From positions 1 to 54,887 of the forward strand of contig JASGMV010000025.1 of the NCBI GenBank assembly GCA_030156255.1: DNA of 54,887 nucleotides, in the 5' to 3' direction. Position numbers and translations under genes: made by a program. The DNA comes from Desulfovibrionales bacterium (GTDB lineage: Bacteria > Desulfobacterota > Desulfovibrionia > Desulfovibrionales > Desulfovibrionaceae). Under the pieces are notes generated by a model, which did no database searches, was not told where the DNA came from, and saw only the letters and a program-made list of their open reading frames with translations. Positions 15,951 through 25,015 of the stretch are shown here, in pieces; within the stretch, counting starts at the first letter, position 1, and every line of letters starts with the position of its first letter.

Positions 15951-18308
15951 ATGAGCGGACATCAATCCTTCGACGGCGTCCAACGGCGGCGCGCCGTGGC
16001 GGAAGGCCAGGTTCAGGGCGTGGGCTTCAGGCCCTTCGTCTATCGCTTGGCCGTCGAGCACGGCCTGACCGGGCGGGTCAAAAACGCCCCGGAGGGCGTG
16101 GTGATGGAGTTGCAGGGCGCCGGGCCGGACCTCGACGCCTTTTTGTCCGACTTCCGGACCAAGCTCCCGCCCCTGGCCCGCGTGGTGCGGCTGGACGTGG
16201 CCGGCGTCGCCCCTGTGGAGGGGGAGAGCGGCTTTTCCATCGAAGCCAGCGAACAGGGTGCGGGGCACAACGTGCTCATCAGCCCGGACACCGCGACCTG
16301 CCCGGACTGCCTGGCCGAAATGTTCGATCCCGACGACCGGCGCTACCTCTACCCTTTCACCAACTGCACCAACTGCGGGCCGCGCTACACCATCACCAGA
16401 GCCATCCCCTACGACCGGCCCGTGACGTCCATGGCCTGCTTCCCGCTGTGCGACGCCTGCCGCCGGGAGTACGAAAATCCCATGAACCGGAGGTTCCACG
16501 CCCAACCCAACGCCTGCCCGGAGTGCGGCCCCAAGCTGCGCCTTGTGGACAAGGACGGGCGCGATCTGGCCCAGGGAGGCGACCCCCTCGCAATCCTGGC
16601 CAGCATGCTGGCCGACGGCCGCATCGCCGCGATCAAGGGGCTGGGAGGCTTCCACCTGTCCTGCGATGCGGGGAGCGAAACCGCAACGGTCCTGCTGCGC
16701 GAACGCAAACGCCGGCCCCACAAGCCCCTGGCCGTCATGGTCCCGGACCTGGAGGCCGCGCGCAGACTGGGCGATGTGGGTGAAGCCGAGCAGGCCTGGC
16801 TCGAAGGCTCCGTCCGGCCCATCGTCCTGCTGGCGCGCAAGGCCGGCGCGGGATTGGCGGCCTCCGTGGCGCCGGACACGGACCGCATAGGCGTCATGAC
16901 GCCCTACACGCCCCTGCACCACGTTCTGCTCAGGCGATTCGCCGAACGCCTACCGCCCGGCCGACCGCCGGCCCTGGTCATGACCTCCGGCAACCTGAGC
17001 GAAGAGCCCATCGTCCTGGGAAACCGGGAGGCCCTGCGCCGGCTCGCGGACATCGCCGACGTCTTTCTGCTCCACAACCGGGACATCCTCGTCCGCACGG
17101 ACGACTCCGTGTTGCGCGTCCTGCCGGAGTTCAAAACCCCGCTTCTGTTCCGCCGCGCTCGCGGATTCGTCCCGAGTCCCGTGTTTTTGCCCAAGCCAGG
17201 GCTGTGCGTCCTGGGCGTTGGTCCGGAGCTCAAGGCCACCCTCTGCCTGACCAAAGGCGATACGGCCTACGTCAGCCAGCACATCGGGGACATGGAGAAT
17301 CTCGAAACCCTGGAGTTCTACAAGGAAATTCTGGATCATCTCCAGCGCATCCTGCGCGTTTCTCCGGTGTTGGCCGTGCACGACCTGCATCCGGATTACA
17401 TGACCACAAGCCTGGCCAAGGAGCTCGGCCTGCCGACCTACGGCCTGCAGCACCACGCGGCCCACGCCTACGCGGCCCTGGCCGAGAACAAATTCAGCGG
17501 CCGCGCCCTGGCGCTGGCCCTGGACGGCACGGGCTACGGCGAGGACGGGACCATCTGGGGCGGAGAAATTCTGCTGATAGACACGGACAAGGCGCAGCAT
17601 CAACGGTTGGCCCGGCTGCGGCCCTTCCGACTGCCAGGAGGCGAGGCCGCGGTGCGCGAGCCCTGGCGCACGGCCCAATCCCTGCTCTGGGAGGCCGGCC
17701 TACGCGAACCCGGTTTACAAGGACAGGGCGGTTGGGAATGGCCCTGGCTTACCGAGTTCGGCCCGGCCAGCCGCTTTTTGCCGCAAATGCTGGACAAAGG
17801 CGTCAACGCCCCCTGGACGTCGAGCTGCGGCAGGTTGTTCGACGGCGTTTCCGCCCTGGCGGGGCTGTGTTCGTCCATCAGCTACGAGGGACAAGCCGCC
17901 ATCCGCCTGGAGCGGGCTCAGGATTTTTCCGCCCAAGGAAGCTACCCCCTGCCCCTGGATCTGGCGTCCGATCCGGCGGAGCTGGATGTGCGCGAACTCG
18001 TGTTCGCCGTGGCGCGCGACCTGAAAAACGGCGCGACGCCCGGCGCCGTGAGCCGGCGCTTCCACCGCGGCCTGGTCCACGGTCTGGCCGAAGCCGCCGC
18101 CGTCCTGGCCAAGCGATCCGGGACGACGCACGTCGCCTTGAGCGGCGGCGTGCTCCAGAACGCAACCGTTGCGGTGGAGCTGTCCAAAGCCCTGGCGGAT
18201 CGCGGACTCACCCCCTTCGTGCACGGGCAGTCGCCCCCCAACGACGGCTGCATCAGTCTGGGGCAGGCCGCATACGGCCAGGCCATGGCCCGAAACCTGG
18301 AGCATTAG
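15951..18308 (+). CDS. hypF: Carbamoyltransferase HypF, [NiFe]-hydrogenase maturation
   Basis: HypF converts carbamoyl phosphate and ATP to a carbamoyl group that is passed to HypE, giving the cyanide ligands of [NiFe]-hydrogenases. The 785-residue protein has the full domain set: acylphosphatase (AEGQVQGVGFRPFVYRLA, about 18-100), two zinc fingers of C-x2-C-x18-C-x2-C type (CPDCLAEM...CTNC, CDAC...CPEC), a YrdC-like domain (AIKGLGGFHLSCDA, RERKRRPHKPLAVM) and a Kae1-like domain (HHAAHAYA, LALDGTGYGEDGTIWGGE). GGAGG precedes the ATG. No other hyp gene is in the window. The glycosyltransferase gene starts 8 bases downstream, so both are probably one transcript. Confidence 0.96.
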   Translation: MSGHQSFDGVQRRRAVAEGQVQGVGFRPFVYRLAVEHGLTGRVKNAPEGVVMELQGAGPDLDAFLSDFRTKLPPLARVVRLDVAGVAPVEGESGFSIEASEQGAGHNVLISPDTATCPDCLAEMFDPDDRRYLYPFTNCTNCGPRYTITRAIPYDRPVTSMACFPLCDACRREYENPMNRRFHAQPNACPECGPKLRLVDKDGRDLAQGGDPLAILASMLADGRIAAIKGLGGFHLSCDAGSETATVLLRERKRRPHKPLAVMVPDLEAARRLGDVGEAEQAWLEGSVRPIVLLARKAGAGLAASVAPDTDRIGVMTPYTPLHHVLLRRFAERLPPGRPPALVMTSGNLSEEPIVLGNREALRRLADIADVFLLHNRDILVRTDDSVLRVLPEFKTPLLFRRARGFVPSPVFLPKPGLCVLGVGPELKATLCLTKGDTAYVSQHIGDMENLETLEFYKEILDHLQRILRVSPVLAVHDLHPDYMTTSLAKELGLPTYGLQHHAAHAYAALAENKFSGRALALALDGTGYGEDGTIWGGEILLIDTDKAQHQRLARLRPFRLPGGEAAVREPWRTAQSLLWEAGLREPGLQGQGGWEWPWLTEFGPASRFLPQMLDKGVNAPWTSSCGRLFDGVSALAGLCSSISYEGQAAIRLERAQDFSAQGSYPLPLDLASDPAELDVRELVFAVARDLKNGATPGAVSRRFHRGLVHGLAEAAAVLAKRSGTTHVALSGGVLQNATVAVELSKALADRGLTPFVHGQSPPNDGCISLGQAAYGQAMARNLEH

Positions 18309-18315
18309 AAGCATC

Positions 18316-20010
18316 GTGGCGGACCTCGGATGGAAATACCGGGCCGAACGCGTGGAGATGGAGGACGGCGGGTTCGATTTGCGCGTGCTGCGGCCGGACG
18401 GCAAAACCTGGTCGTTGTGGGGCCGGCGCGGCGTGGACCGCGAGGAGGCCCTGGCCAAAAGCTCGCCCGTGGGCCAATTGCCGGTGCTGCTGGGATCGGG
18501 CCTCGGCCGCTGCCTGGAGCTTCTCGCCGGCCAGGGGCCCGTGGCCGTGGCGGACGCCGAGACGCCGCTGTTCGATGCCTCCGGCGTCTGGGAACGTTTC
18601 CGAAACCATCCTGAGGTGTTGTGGATCGAAGATCCGGACCCGGAACGGGCCGAAACGAAAATCAGAGCTTTCGCCCGCGAGCGAAACCTTCGCCCGGCGC
18701 CGCTAAAAATGCCCCTATACCCGCGCCTGAACCCGGCGCTTTACCCGACGCTTGCGGCCCGACTGGCTCGGCCCGAGGGGATGGACGCGGAGGCGTTGTT
18801 CTGGCGCCGCGCCAGATATCCAAAATTCAAGGGCGAAAAAACCAGAGTCCTGCTGCTGTCCAGCCCCTATTTTCTGTACCGTGAAATCCGCCAGGCCCTG
18901 GCGAGCCTCGGCGTTCTGACGCAGGAGGTGGACGTCGGCGCGGGTTCGACCATGCGACCGGGCTTTGTCGAGGACATGCTGCGCCGGGTCTTGTCCTTCC
19001 GGCCGGATTTCGTCCTGACCGTCAACCACCTCGGCGTGGACCGGGAAGGCGCCCTGGCCGAGCTTTTGGAGAAATTGTCCTTGCCCCTGGCCTCGTGGTT
19101 CGTGGACAGCCCCCATCTCATCCTGCACCGATATCCGGGTCTGGCGCGGCCGAACACGGCCGTTTTCACCTGGGACGAGGAGACGGCGGACCCACTGCGA
19201 AAGCAGGGATTCCCCCTGGTCGTCCATTTGCCCCTGGCTGCGGACGCGCGCGTGTTCCGCCCCGGCCTGAAGCCCCTGCGCAAGACCCTGCGGGCCGACG
19301 CCGGATTCGTGGGCGACTCCATGGTCGCCAAAGCGGCGGAAAGGTTCGCCGACGCCGCACCGACCGGATTGCTGGCCCGGGACTACCGAAAATTGGCCCA
19401 AGGACTGTCCGAAGCGCCGGAAACCGCCCCCGCGGACTTCCTGCGGCGGGCGTTCCCGGAGCACGCCAAGGCCTTCGAAGAGTTGCCGAACAACGAACGC
19501 AAACTGTCTTACGAAGCCCTGCTCACCTGGGAGGCGACCCGGGCCTACCGGAGCGGCTGCGTGCGAAAGATCACGGCGTTCGACGCGGTGGTGGCCGGAG
19601 ACGAACATTGGAAGGACGTCCTGCCCCCGTCGCCGTCGCTGCGACTGGCGCCGAGGCTGGACTATTATCGCGACCTCCCCCGCTTCTACCCCGGGGTCAA
19701 GGTCAATTTGAACTGCACCAGCCGGCAAATGAAATCCGCGGTGAACCAGCGGGTCTTCGACGTTCCGGCCTGCGGGGGATTCGTGCTCACCGACCGCCAA
19801 ACCGGGCTGGAGCGCCTGTTCGAACCGGGGAAGGAAACGGCCGTGTTCGACCATCCGGAGGAAATCACGGATATGGTCCGGCATTATCTGAATCACGAAG
19901 CGGAGCGCCGCCGACTGACCCAGGCCGCCAGAACGCGGGTTCTCGCCGAACACACCTACGAACGCCGCCTGGAGCAACTCCTGTCCGCCATGCGCTCGAA
20001 CTTCGGTTAG
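18316..20010 (+). CDS. CgeB-like glycosyltransferase (DUF3880 plus Glyco_trans_1_2-type)
   Basis: The 564-residue product resembles the CgeB-type glycosyltransferases common in Desulfovibrio. An N-terminal region of about 150 residues (YRAERVEMEDGGFDLRVLRPDG...) precedes a GT-B fold. Its first half has RVLLLSSPYFLYREI, FVLTVNHLGVD and SWFVDSPHLIL. The second half ends in the typical FNVPACGG/LLTD-like segment, here FDVPACGGFVLTDRQTGLERLF. The start is GTG at 18316, eight bases after the hypF stop; the frame is open further upstream inside hypF, but that part is a shadow. The substrate is unknown; such enzymes often modify surface polysaccharide or flagellin. A 24-bp perfect hairpin follows the stop. 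Confidence 0.85.
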   Translation: MADLGWKYRAERVEMEDGGFDLRVLRPDGKTWSLWGRRGVDREEALAKSSPVGQLPVLLGSGLGRCLELLAGQGPVAVADAETPLFDASGVWERFRNHPEVLWIEDPDPERAETKIRAFARERNLRPAPLKMPLYPRLNPALYPTLAARLARPEGMDAEALFWRRARYPKFKGEKTRVLLLSSPYFLYREIRQALASLGVLTQEVDVGAGSTMRPGFVEDMLRRVLSFRPDFVLTVNHLGVDREGALAELLEKLSLPLASWFVDSPHLILHRYPGLARPNTAVFTWDEETADPLRKQGFPLVVHLPLAADARVFRPGLKPLRKTLRADAGFVGDSMVAKAAERFADAAPTGLLARDYRKLAQGLSEAPETAPADFLRRAFPEHAKAFEELPNNERKLSYEALLTWEATRAYRSGCVRKITAFDAVVAGDEHWKDVLPPSPSLRLAPRLDYYRDLPRFYPGVKVNLNCTSRQMKSAVNQRVFDVPACGGFVLTDRQTGLERLFEPGKETAVFDHPEEITDMVRHYLNHEAERRRLTQAARTRVLAEHTYERRLEQLLSAMRSNFG

Positions 20011-20013
20011 AAT

Positions 20014-20105
20014 CGGGGGAAGGGGAAGACCCTTTTTATGGAAAAAGGGTCTTCCCCTTCCCCCGAACCCCCATCCTCTTTCCCAAAAACATTTTATGGA
20101 GAGGG
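20014..20105. repeat. Hairpin repeat element, copy A
   Basis: A perfect 24-bp inverted repeat (20014-20037 with 20042-20065) with a 4-base loop is built from G runs, A runs and CCCTTTTT. It is followed by CCCCCATCCTCTTTCCC and AAAAAC. The same architecture and tail recur at 54810-54887. It lies 3 bases after the glycosyltransferase stop and may end transcription, although no T run follows the stem. Confidence 0.75.
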
Positions 20106-20170
20106 CCAGAAGCCAGGAAAAGGCGAACCGCCAAGAAGACGGACTCCCTCGCGAAAATTTTGAAAATTCT

Positions 20171-20216
20171 CAAGAACCTTTTTCCAAAAGGTTTTTGAGC
20201 CGCCGGAGGCTTATCC
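20171..20216 (-). terminator. Hairpin downstream of argC
   Basis: On the minus strand, stem CAAAAACCTTTT / AAAAGGTTCTTG (20171-20182 with 20186-20197, one G-U pair) with a 3-base loop follows a GCCTCCGGCGGC motif (20199-20210). It lies about 30 bases after the argC stop. AATTTT follows rather than a clean T run, so termination is likely but not certain. Confidence 0.55.
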
Positions 20217-20227
20217 TCTTCGATTTG

Positions 20228-21283
20228 CTACGGCGCCAGGGGCGGCAGCCGCAGTCCGGCCGCCTCGTCCAGTCCGAGCATGAGGTTGGCGTTGGCCACG
20301 GCCTGGCCCGAGGCGCCCCGGCAAAGATTATCGATGGCCGACACAATGATAAGTCGGTTGGTCCGGGGGTCGACCACGAGCCCGATGTCGCAGAACATGG
20401 TCCCGCGCACGTTGCGGACCTCCGGCAGGCTCCCGGCCGGCAGCACCCGCACCCAAGGATCGTTCCTGTAGAAATCCCGATACGCTTCGACAACGTTGTC
20501 CGCATCCAGGGGCTTGGCCATCGTGGCGTAGATCGTGGACAGGATGCCGCGATTGATGGGCAGCAGATGCGGGCTGAAGGACACGACCACGTCCCGGCCG
20601 GCCAAAATCGACAACTCCTGCTCGATCTCGGGAGTGTGGCGGTGTTTGCCCAGATTGTAGGCCCTGAAATTGTCGTACACCCCGCAGAAGATGTTGCCGG
20701 GGCCGGCGTTGGCGCCTGCGCCCGTAGCCCCGGACTTGGAGTCGGCCACCAAGCCCTCGGGCGAGATCAGCCCCAGCCGCAGGGCCGGTGCGCAGCCCAG
20801 TAGAATGGACGTCGGGTAGCATCCGGGATTGGCGACGAGCCCGGCCCCCCGCACCTGCTCCCGGTACAGTTCGACCAGCCCGTAAACGGCTTCGGACAAG
20901 AGGCCCGGCTGGACGTGCTCGCAGCCGTACCAGGCCTCGTACACGGCCTTGTCCCGCAGGCGGAAATCCGCGCTCAGGTCGACCACCTTGACGTCCCGCG
21001 CTCTCAGCAGCCCGGCCGCCTCCATGGCCGTTTTGTGGGGCACGGCCAGAAAAACCAGGTCGCAGGCCGAGGCCAAATCATCGTAATCGGGTTCGCAAAT
21101 CGCGACGTCCGCCAACGCGAATCCCTCCACCAGAGGATGGAGTTCGCCGAGGCGCTTGCCCGCTTCGCTGCGGGACGTCGCCCGGACCAACTCCATGTCC
21201 GGATGTCCGGCCAGAATCCTCAAAAGCTCCAGCCCGGTGTACCCCGTGGCTCCAACCAAGCCGACCTTCGCCTTTATCGCCAT
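20228..21283 (-). CDS. argC: N-acetyl-gamma-glutamyl-phosphate reductase
   Basis: ArgC reduces N-acetylglutamyl phosphate to the semialdehyde using NADPH, the third step of arginine synthesis in the cytoplasm. The 351-residue product has the N-terminal GLVGATGYTGLELLRIL nucleotide-binding motif, the active-site segment VANPGCYPTS with the catalytic Cys, and the C-terminal NLCRGASGQAVANANLMLG. ATG at 21283 is preferred to an upstream TTG because GGAGC lies seven bases before it. It follows the DUF1844 gene by 83 bases on the same strand. The remaining arg genes are not in the window. Confidence 0.96.
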   Translation of the reverse strand: MAIKAKVGLVGATGYTGLELLRILAGHPDMELVRATSRSEAGKRLGELHPLVEGFALADVAICEPDYDDLASACDLVFLAVPHKTAMEAAGLLRARDVKVVDLSADFRLRDKAVYEAWYGCEHVQPGLLSEAVYGLVELYREQVRGAGLVANPGCYPTSILLGCAPALRLGLISPEGLVADSKSGATGAGANAGPGNIFCGVYDNFRAYNLGKHRHTPEIEQELSILAGRDVVVSFSPHLLPINRGILSTIYATMAKPLDADNVVEAYRDFYRNDPWVRVLPAGSLPEVRNVRGTMFCDIGLVVDPRTNRLIIVSAIDNLCRGASGQAVANANLMLGLDEAAGLRLPPLAP

Positions 21284-21366
21284 GTCGCGCTCCAAAATCC
21301 GATCCTGAACATGTATGAAAAAAATTTTCGCAGGCCCGGCTGGCGGGACCGGCTCTCAAACGTCTG

Positions 21367-21675
21367 CTAACGGGTTTTCTGAACGTATTTCATGCGCAAC
21401 TGGGACAACAAGTCGCACAGCATTCTCGACTCTTCTTCGTTGAGCCCGGAGTCCAGCTTGCTCTTGAGCATGCCCAGCACGTCGATCGTATGTCTGGCCA
21501 GATGCGGCCGGGCCTCGACGCGCCCCGTTTCCGGGTCCTCGGTTTCGCCAAGCAAGACCATGGCGGAAGAATAAAGGGACAAGACAAAGGTCGAAAACGT
21601 CACTTCCGGCAGCGGCATATCCTTCAAATATTCAGCGCCGCAACCGCAGGACGCGGACTTTCCGTTTTGGGCCAT
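21367..21675 (-). CDS. DUF1844 family protein
   Basis: The 102-residue protein matches DUF1844: LPEVTFSTFVLSLYSSAMVLLGE in the middle and NEEESRMLCDLLSQLRMKYVQ at the end. An N-terminal CGCG segment (residues 10-13) contains two Cys. The function is unknown. AAGGAGG lies six bases before the ATG at 21675; the frame upstream of it is a shadow. It is upstream of argC on the same strand, an arrangement I associate with Desulfovibrio-type genomes, and is divergent from the hybrid kinase at 21878. Confidence 0.88.
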   Translation of the reverse strand: MAQNGKSASCGCGAEYLKDMPLPEVTFSTFVLSLYSSAMVLLGETEDPETGRVEARPHLARHTIDVLGMLKSKLDSGLNEEESRMLCDLLSQLRMKYVQKTR

Positions 21676-21789
21676 CACACACCTCCTTGGCTGCGAAACA
21701 ATTACCCTTCCCCTTCCGGCTTGGCAACCGCCGCCGTCGGCCCAGGCCCGTTGCATGGAGATTCCGCCGCCAATTCGTATTCTTACGGT

Positions 21790-21817
21790 TTACCAATTAA
21801 GCGCATTGGAATATCAT
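21790..21817 (+). promoter_or_regulatory. Possible promoter of the hybrid kinase gene
   Basis: TTACCA (21790-21795), a 16-base spacer and TATCAT (21812-21817) lie in an unusually A/T-rich patch 60 bases before the kinase start. The -10 matches five of six positions; the -35 is weak. Confidence 0.35.
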
Positions 21818-21877
21818 TCTTTATAGTGGACTCTCCGTGTATACAAGAGGGCGTAAAATTCAGTTTGGCGGGCGATC

Positions 21878-24820
21878 ATGCGGATAGAAGCAAAAGCCAT
21901 TTTGACATCGTTGGCCGTTTTGGCGCTGGTATTGGCGACGGTTCTGACCGCCAACCGACTTTTCTACGTCAACGACATCTACCAATCCGAAAGCGCTTAC
22001 GTCGAAAAATTGTTGAAGGTCGTCATAGCCAACCTGGACATCATGTACGACGATTTGCTGGAGGAAAAACAGGAAGCCGCGGACCGGGCCAAGCGAAGCC
22101 TGGGCCGGCGGAACAACGCCGTGCTTGAAGTGCTGGCCGCCATTCGGCAGGCGCAACCCGCATCCGCCGAGGCCCGGCGCACGGCCCTGAACTATCTGCG
22201 CAGCAACCGTAAAAAATTTCGGGATATCGCCATCTACTCCAAGGACCTCGAACCGCTTTTCATCAGCGATCCGGCCCTGGACAACGCGTCTTGGAGCGCC
22301 TCGGAGCAAACGCTCAGGCCGAGCTTCCTCGAAAATTTTTTCAACGAGGCGCGAACCTCCTCGACCGCGTTCACCGAAGGCGAATGGCCTCTTGCCCCGG
22401 GAAACGCGAAGACCCGCAACCTCATCCTCGCCCAACTGTTCCGTCCCTGGGAATGGCTGGTCTTCTCCTTTGTTCCGGCGCCGGATGTCCAGACGGCCGC
22501 GAACATCCTCACGGAGAACATCCTGGACGAACTGGCCGAACTCAACAACAGCCTTCACCTCTCCGGGCATGGCTACTTCATGGTCACCAACGGCGACGGC
22601 GAACTTTTGGTCCACCCCAAGCTTCCGAGAGGCAGAGGCCAGGATATGGACCTAATCAGCGGAAAACCCTTGTGGCGGCTCTTCCTCGAAGCCGCGCAAG
22701 CCGGCCGAAACAGCGTGGAGTACATTTGGCTGCCGGAGGGAGAAGGAAAACCCGAGGAAAGCAAAATTTCCTTCTTTCAAAGATTCCGCCCCTTGGGATG
22801 GTACGTCATCTACACCATCAACAAAAAGAAACTCGAAGCTCCCGCCCGGCGAACGGCCAAGACGGAATCCGCCATTCTCGCCGCCATTCTACTGGTGGCG
22901 TCGCTTGCGCTGTTCTTTTTCATGCGCCGGCACACCCTCCCGTTGCGCCGGGTGACGACCGCGCTCACGGAGCTGCCCAGCAGAGGGTTTCGCATGGACG
23001 CCAACGCGCTGGCGGAGCTGGAGCAAAAATACGGCCAGGGCGCCGATGAACCGTCCATGTTGTTGCGGACCTTCGGGCAAATGCAGGAGCAGTTGAATTT
23101 ATACGTGGACGAGTTGGACGCCGCCACCCGGGAGACGGACGCCTACGCTCGGGACTTGTCCGAGTTGAACCGGCTCTTGGATCTCCGGGTCCAGGAGCGT
23201 ACGGCGGATTTGACTCGGACGAATCTCCAGCTGCAGGAGGAGGTCTCCAATCGGGAGCGGGTCGAACAGGCCTTGCGGAGCAGCAGGAGACAACTCAGTC
23301 TGGTGGTGGACGGAGTTCCGGCCCGTATCTGCCAGCTTGACCGCAGGGAGCGCTTTCTGCTCGTCAACAGACTCTACGCCAAGGACTTCGGCCTGTCGAA
23401 AGACAACTTCATCGGGAAACAGCTCGGAGCATTCTTCGATGATGTCGACATGGCCCGGATTCGCCCAATGCTTCAAAAAGCCTTGGAGGGAGAAGAAAGC
23501 TCCGGGGAAATAACGATGCACACGACGCAGGTCGCAGACCGCACAACGGCCTTCACCCACATCCCCCATCGCGACGACCGGGGGGAAGTGATCGGCGTCA
23601 TCACCATGAGCCGGGACATCACCGAGCAAAAACGCCTGGAGCGCGCCCTGGTGCGAAACCGGGAGAGAGCCGAGGCCGCAAGCCAGGCCAAGAGCATGTT
23701 CCTGGCCAACATGAGCCACGAACTGCGCACCCCCCTCAACGGCGTCATCGGCATGCTGGAGTCGGTCCTGCTGACCGGAGCCGACACGGAATGGGAAAGC
23801 AAGCTCTCGGCGGCGCTGGAGGCCGCCGAACACCTTGCGCGCCTGGTGGACGACGTTTTGGACTTTTCCCGCGTCGAAGCGGATAAAATGACGCTGGACA
23901 GCACGCCGTTCGACCTGCGCCGGCTCTCGTCCTCCATTGACAACATCCTGCGCCCCCAGTTCAAAAAGAAAGGCCTGGGCCTGAGCTGGGAGTCGGACCG
24001 TGACCTCGTCCACTATCTCGTGGGAGACGCCCGGCGCATCATGCAGGTGGTCGTCAATCTGCTCTCCAACGCGCTCAAGCACACGACAGCAGGCGGGGTT
24101 CGCGTCCACATCAGCCAGGAAAGCGACGGCGCGCAGGAAGACGATCTTATCCTGGCCCTGCAAGTCGTCGACACGGGATCAGGCATCCCGCAAGACAAGT
24201 TGGAGAGCATCTTCGAAAGCTTCACGCAACTGGAGGAGACCGGACAACGCTCCAGCGGCGGCGCCGGGCTCGGCCTGGCCTTGTGCCGCCGGCTGGCCAG
24301 GCTCATGGGCGGCGACGTCGTCGCCCAAAGCGAGCCGGGCCGGGGCAGCGCCTTCACCTTTACCGCCAAACTACGCCGGGCTCCCAGGGATTTCGAGGCG
24401 GAGCCGGCCCCGGCCGAAACGGTTTCGACGGCCGCCTCGGGGTACTCCGTGCTGGCGGCCGAAGACAATCCCCTCAACGCCGAGCTGCTCCGGCACCATC
24501 TCACCGCCCTCGGCCACGCCCCCATTCTCGTGGCCAACGGACAGGAGGCCCTGGACGCCCTGGCGGAAAAAAATTTCGACCTGATCCTCATGGACATGGA
24601 AATGCCGGTGCTGGACGGATTGGAGACGACTCGCCGCATCCGCGCCGGCGAATCCGGCCGCAACGATCCAAACATTCCCATCATCGCCGTCACGGCCCAC
24701 GCGCTGCCGGAATATCGCAAAATGTGCGAACAGGCCGGCATGAGCGACTATCTGCCCAAACCCATTCGCTTCAACAATCTGGCCGAAGTCCTTGGCCGCC
24801 AGCTCCTTCCGCGGACCTGA
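21878..24820 (+). CDS. Hybrid sensor histidine kinase with periplasmic Cache-type domain and PAS
   Basis: This 980-residue membrane kinase has membrane segment 1 (about 8-28), a periplasmic Cache-like sensor (about 30-325, with [17 protein letters not shown] and [13 protein letters not shown]), membrane segment 2 (about 333-350), HAMP-like linker, coiled coil, PAS (about 470-590), HisKA ([17 protein letters not shown]), HATPase ([25 protein letters not shown]) and a C-terminal receiver ([12 protein letters not shown], phospho-Asp in [13 protein letters not shown], Lys in YLPKPIR). The architecture is BarA/ArcB-like but without an HPt domain, so a separate HPt protein is expected elsewhere. 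No clear ribosome binding site is seen before the ATG. The signal is unknown. Confidence 0.9.
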   Translation: MRIEAKAILTSLAVLALVLATVLTANRLFYVNDIYQSESAYVEKLLKVVIANLDIMYDDLLEEKQEAADRAKRSLGRRNNAVLEVLAAIRQAQPASAEARRTALNYLRSNRKKFRDIAIYSKDLEPLFISDPALDNASWSASEQTLRPSFLENFFNEARTSSTAFTEGEWPLAPGNAKTRNLILAQLFRPWEWLVFSFVPAPDVQTAANILTENILDELAELNNSLHLSGHGYFMVTNGDGELLVHPKLPRGRGQDMDLISGKPLWRLFLEAAQAGRNSVEYIWLPEGEGKPEESKISFFQRFRPLGWYVIYTINKKKLEAPARRTAKTESAILAAILLVASLALFFFMRRHTLPLRRVTTALTELPSRGFRMDANALAELEQKYGQGADEPSMLLRTFGQMQEQLNLYVDELDAATRETDAYARDLSELNRLLDLRVQERTADLTRTNLQLQEEVSNRERVEQALRSSRRQLSLVVDGVPARICQLDRRERFLLVNRLYAKDFGLSKDNFIGKQLGAFFDDVDMARIRPMLQKALEGEESSGEITMHTTQVADRTTAFTHIPHRDDRGEVIGVITMSRDITEQKRLERALVRNRERAEAASQAKSMFLANMSHELRTPLNGVIGMLESVLLTGADTEWESKLSAALEAAEHLARLVDDVLDFSRVEADKMTLDSTPFDLRRLSSSIDNILRPQFKKKGLGLSWESDRDLVHYLVGDARRIMQVVVNLLSNALKHTTAGGVRVHISQESDGAQEDDLILALQVVDTGSGIPQDKLESIFESFTQLEETGQRSSGGAGLGLALCRRLARLMGGDVVAQSEPGRGSAFTFTAKLRRAPRDFEAEPAPAETVSTAASGYSVLAAEDNPLNAELLRHHLTALGHAPILVANGQEALDALAEKNFDLILMDMEMPVLDGLETTRRIRAGESGRNDPNIPIIAVTAHALPEYRKMCEQAGMSDYLPKPIRFNNLAEVLGRQLLPRT

Positions 24821-25015
24821 CGCCCGCCGCCGCTCGGAAAACTACAGCCGGAGCACGATGGAGAACAACTCTCCGGAAACGTCTGCGCGCGGTGCTCCAA
24901 TCGGTCCGCAACAGCCAGGAGCGCCTCGAAGGCCGTCTGCCGATTTCGAACGAAAGATTCGACGCGCTCAAGGAAGCGTTGCGCACCATTGACGCAATGA
25001 TTATTCTGTCATGGC

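Noticed and set aside
24821-25015. Short coding-like stretch before the PLD-VTT gene
   Set aside because: One frame reads as a plausible helical peptide (RLRAVLQSVRNSQERLEGR), but it has no good start, and continues 180 bases into the PLD gene in the wrong frame.
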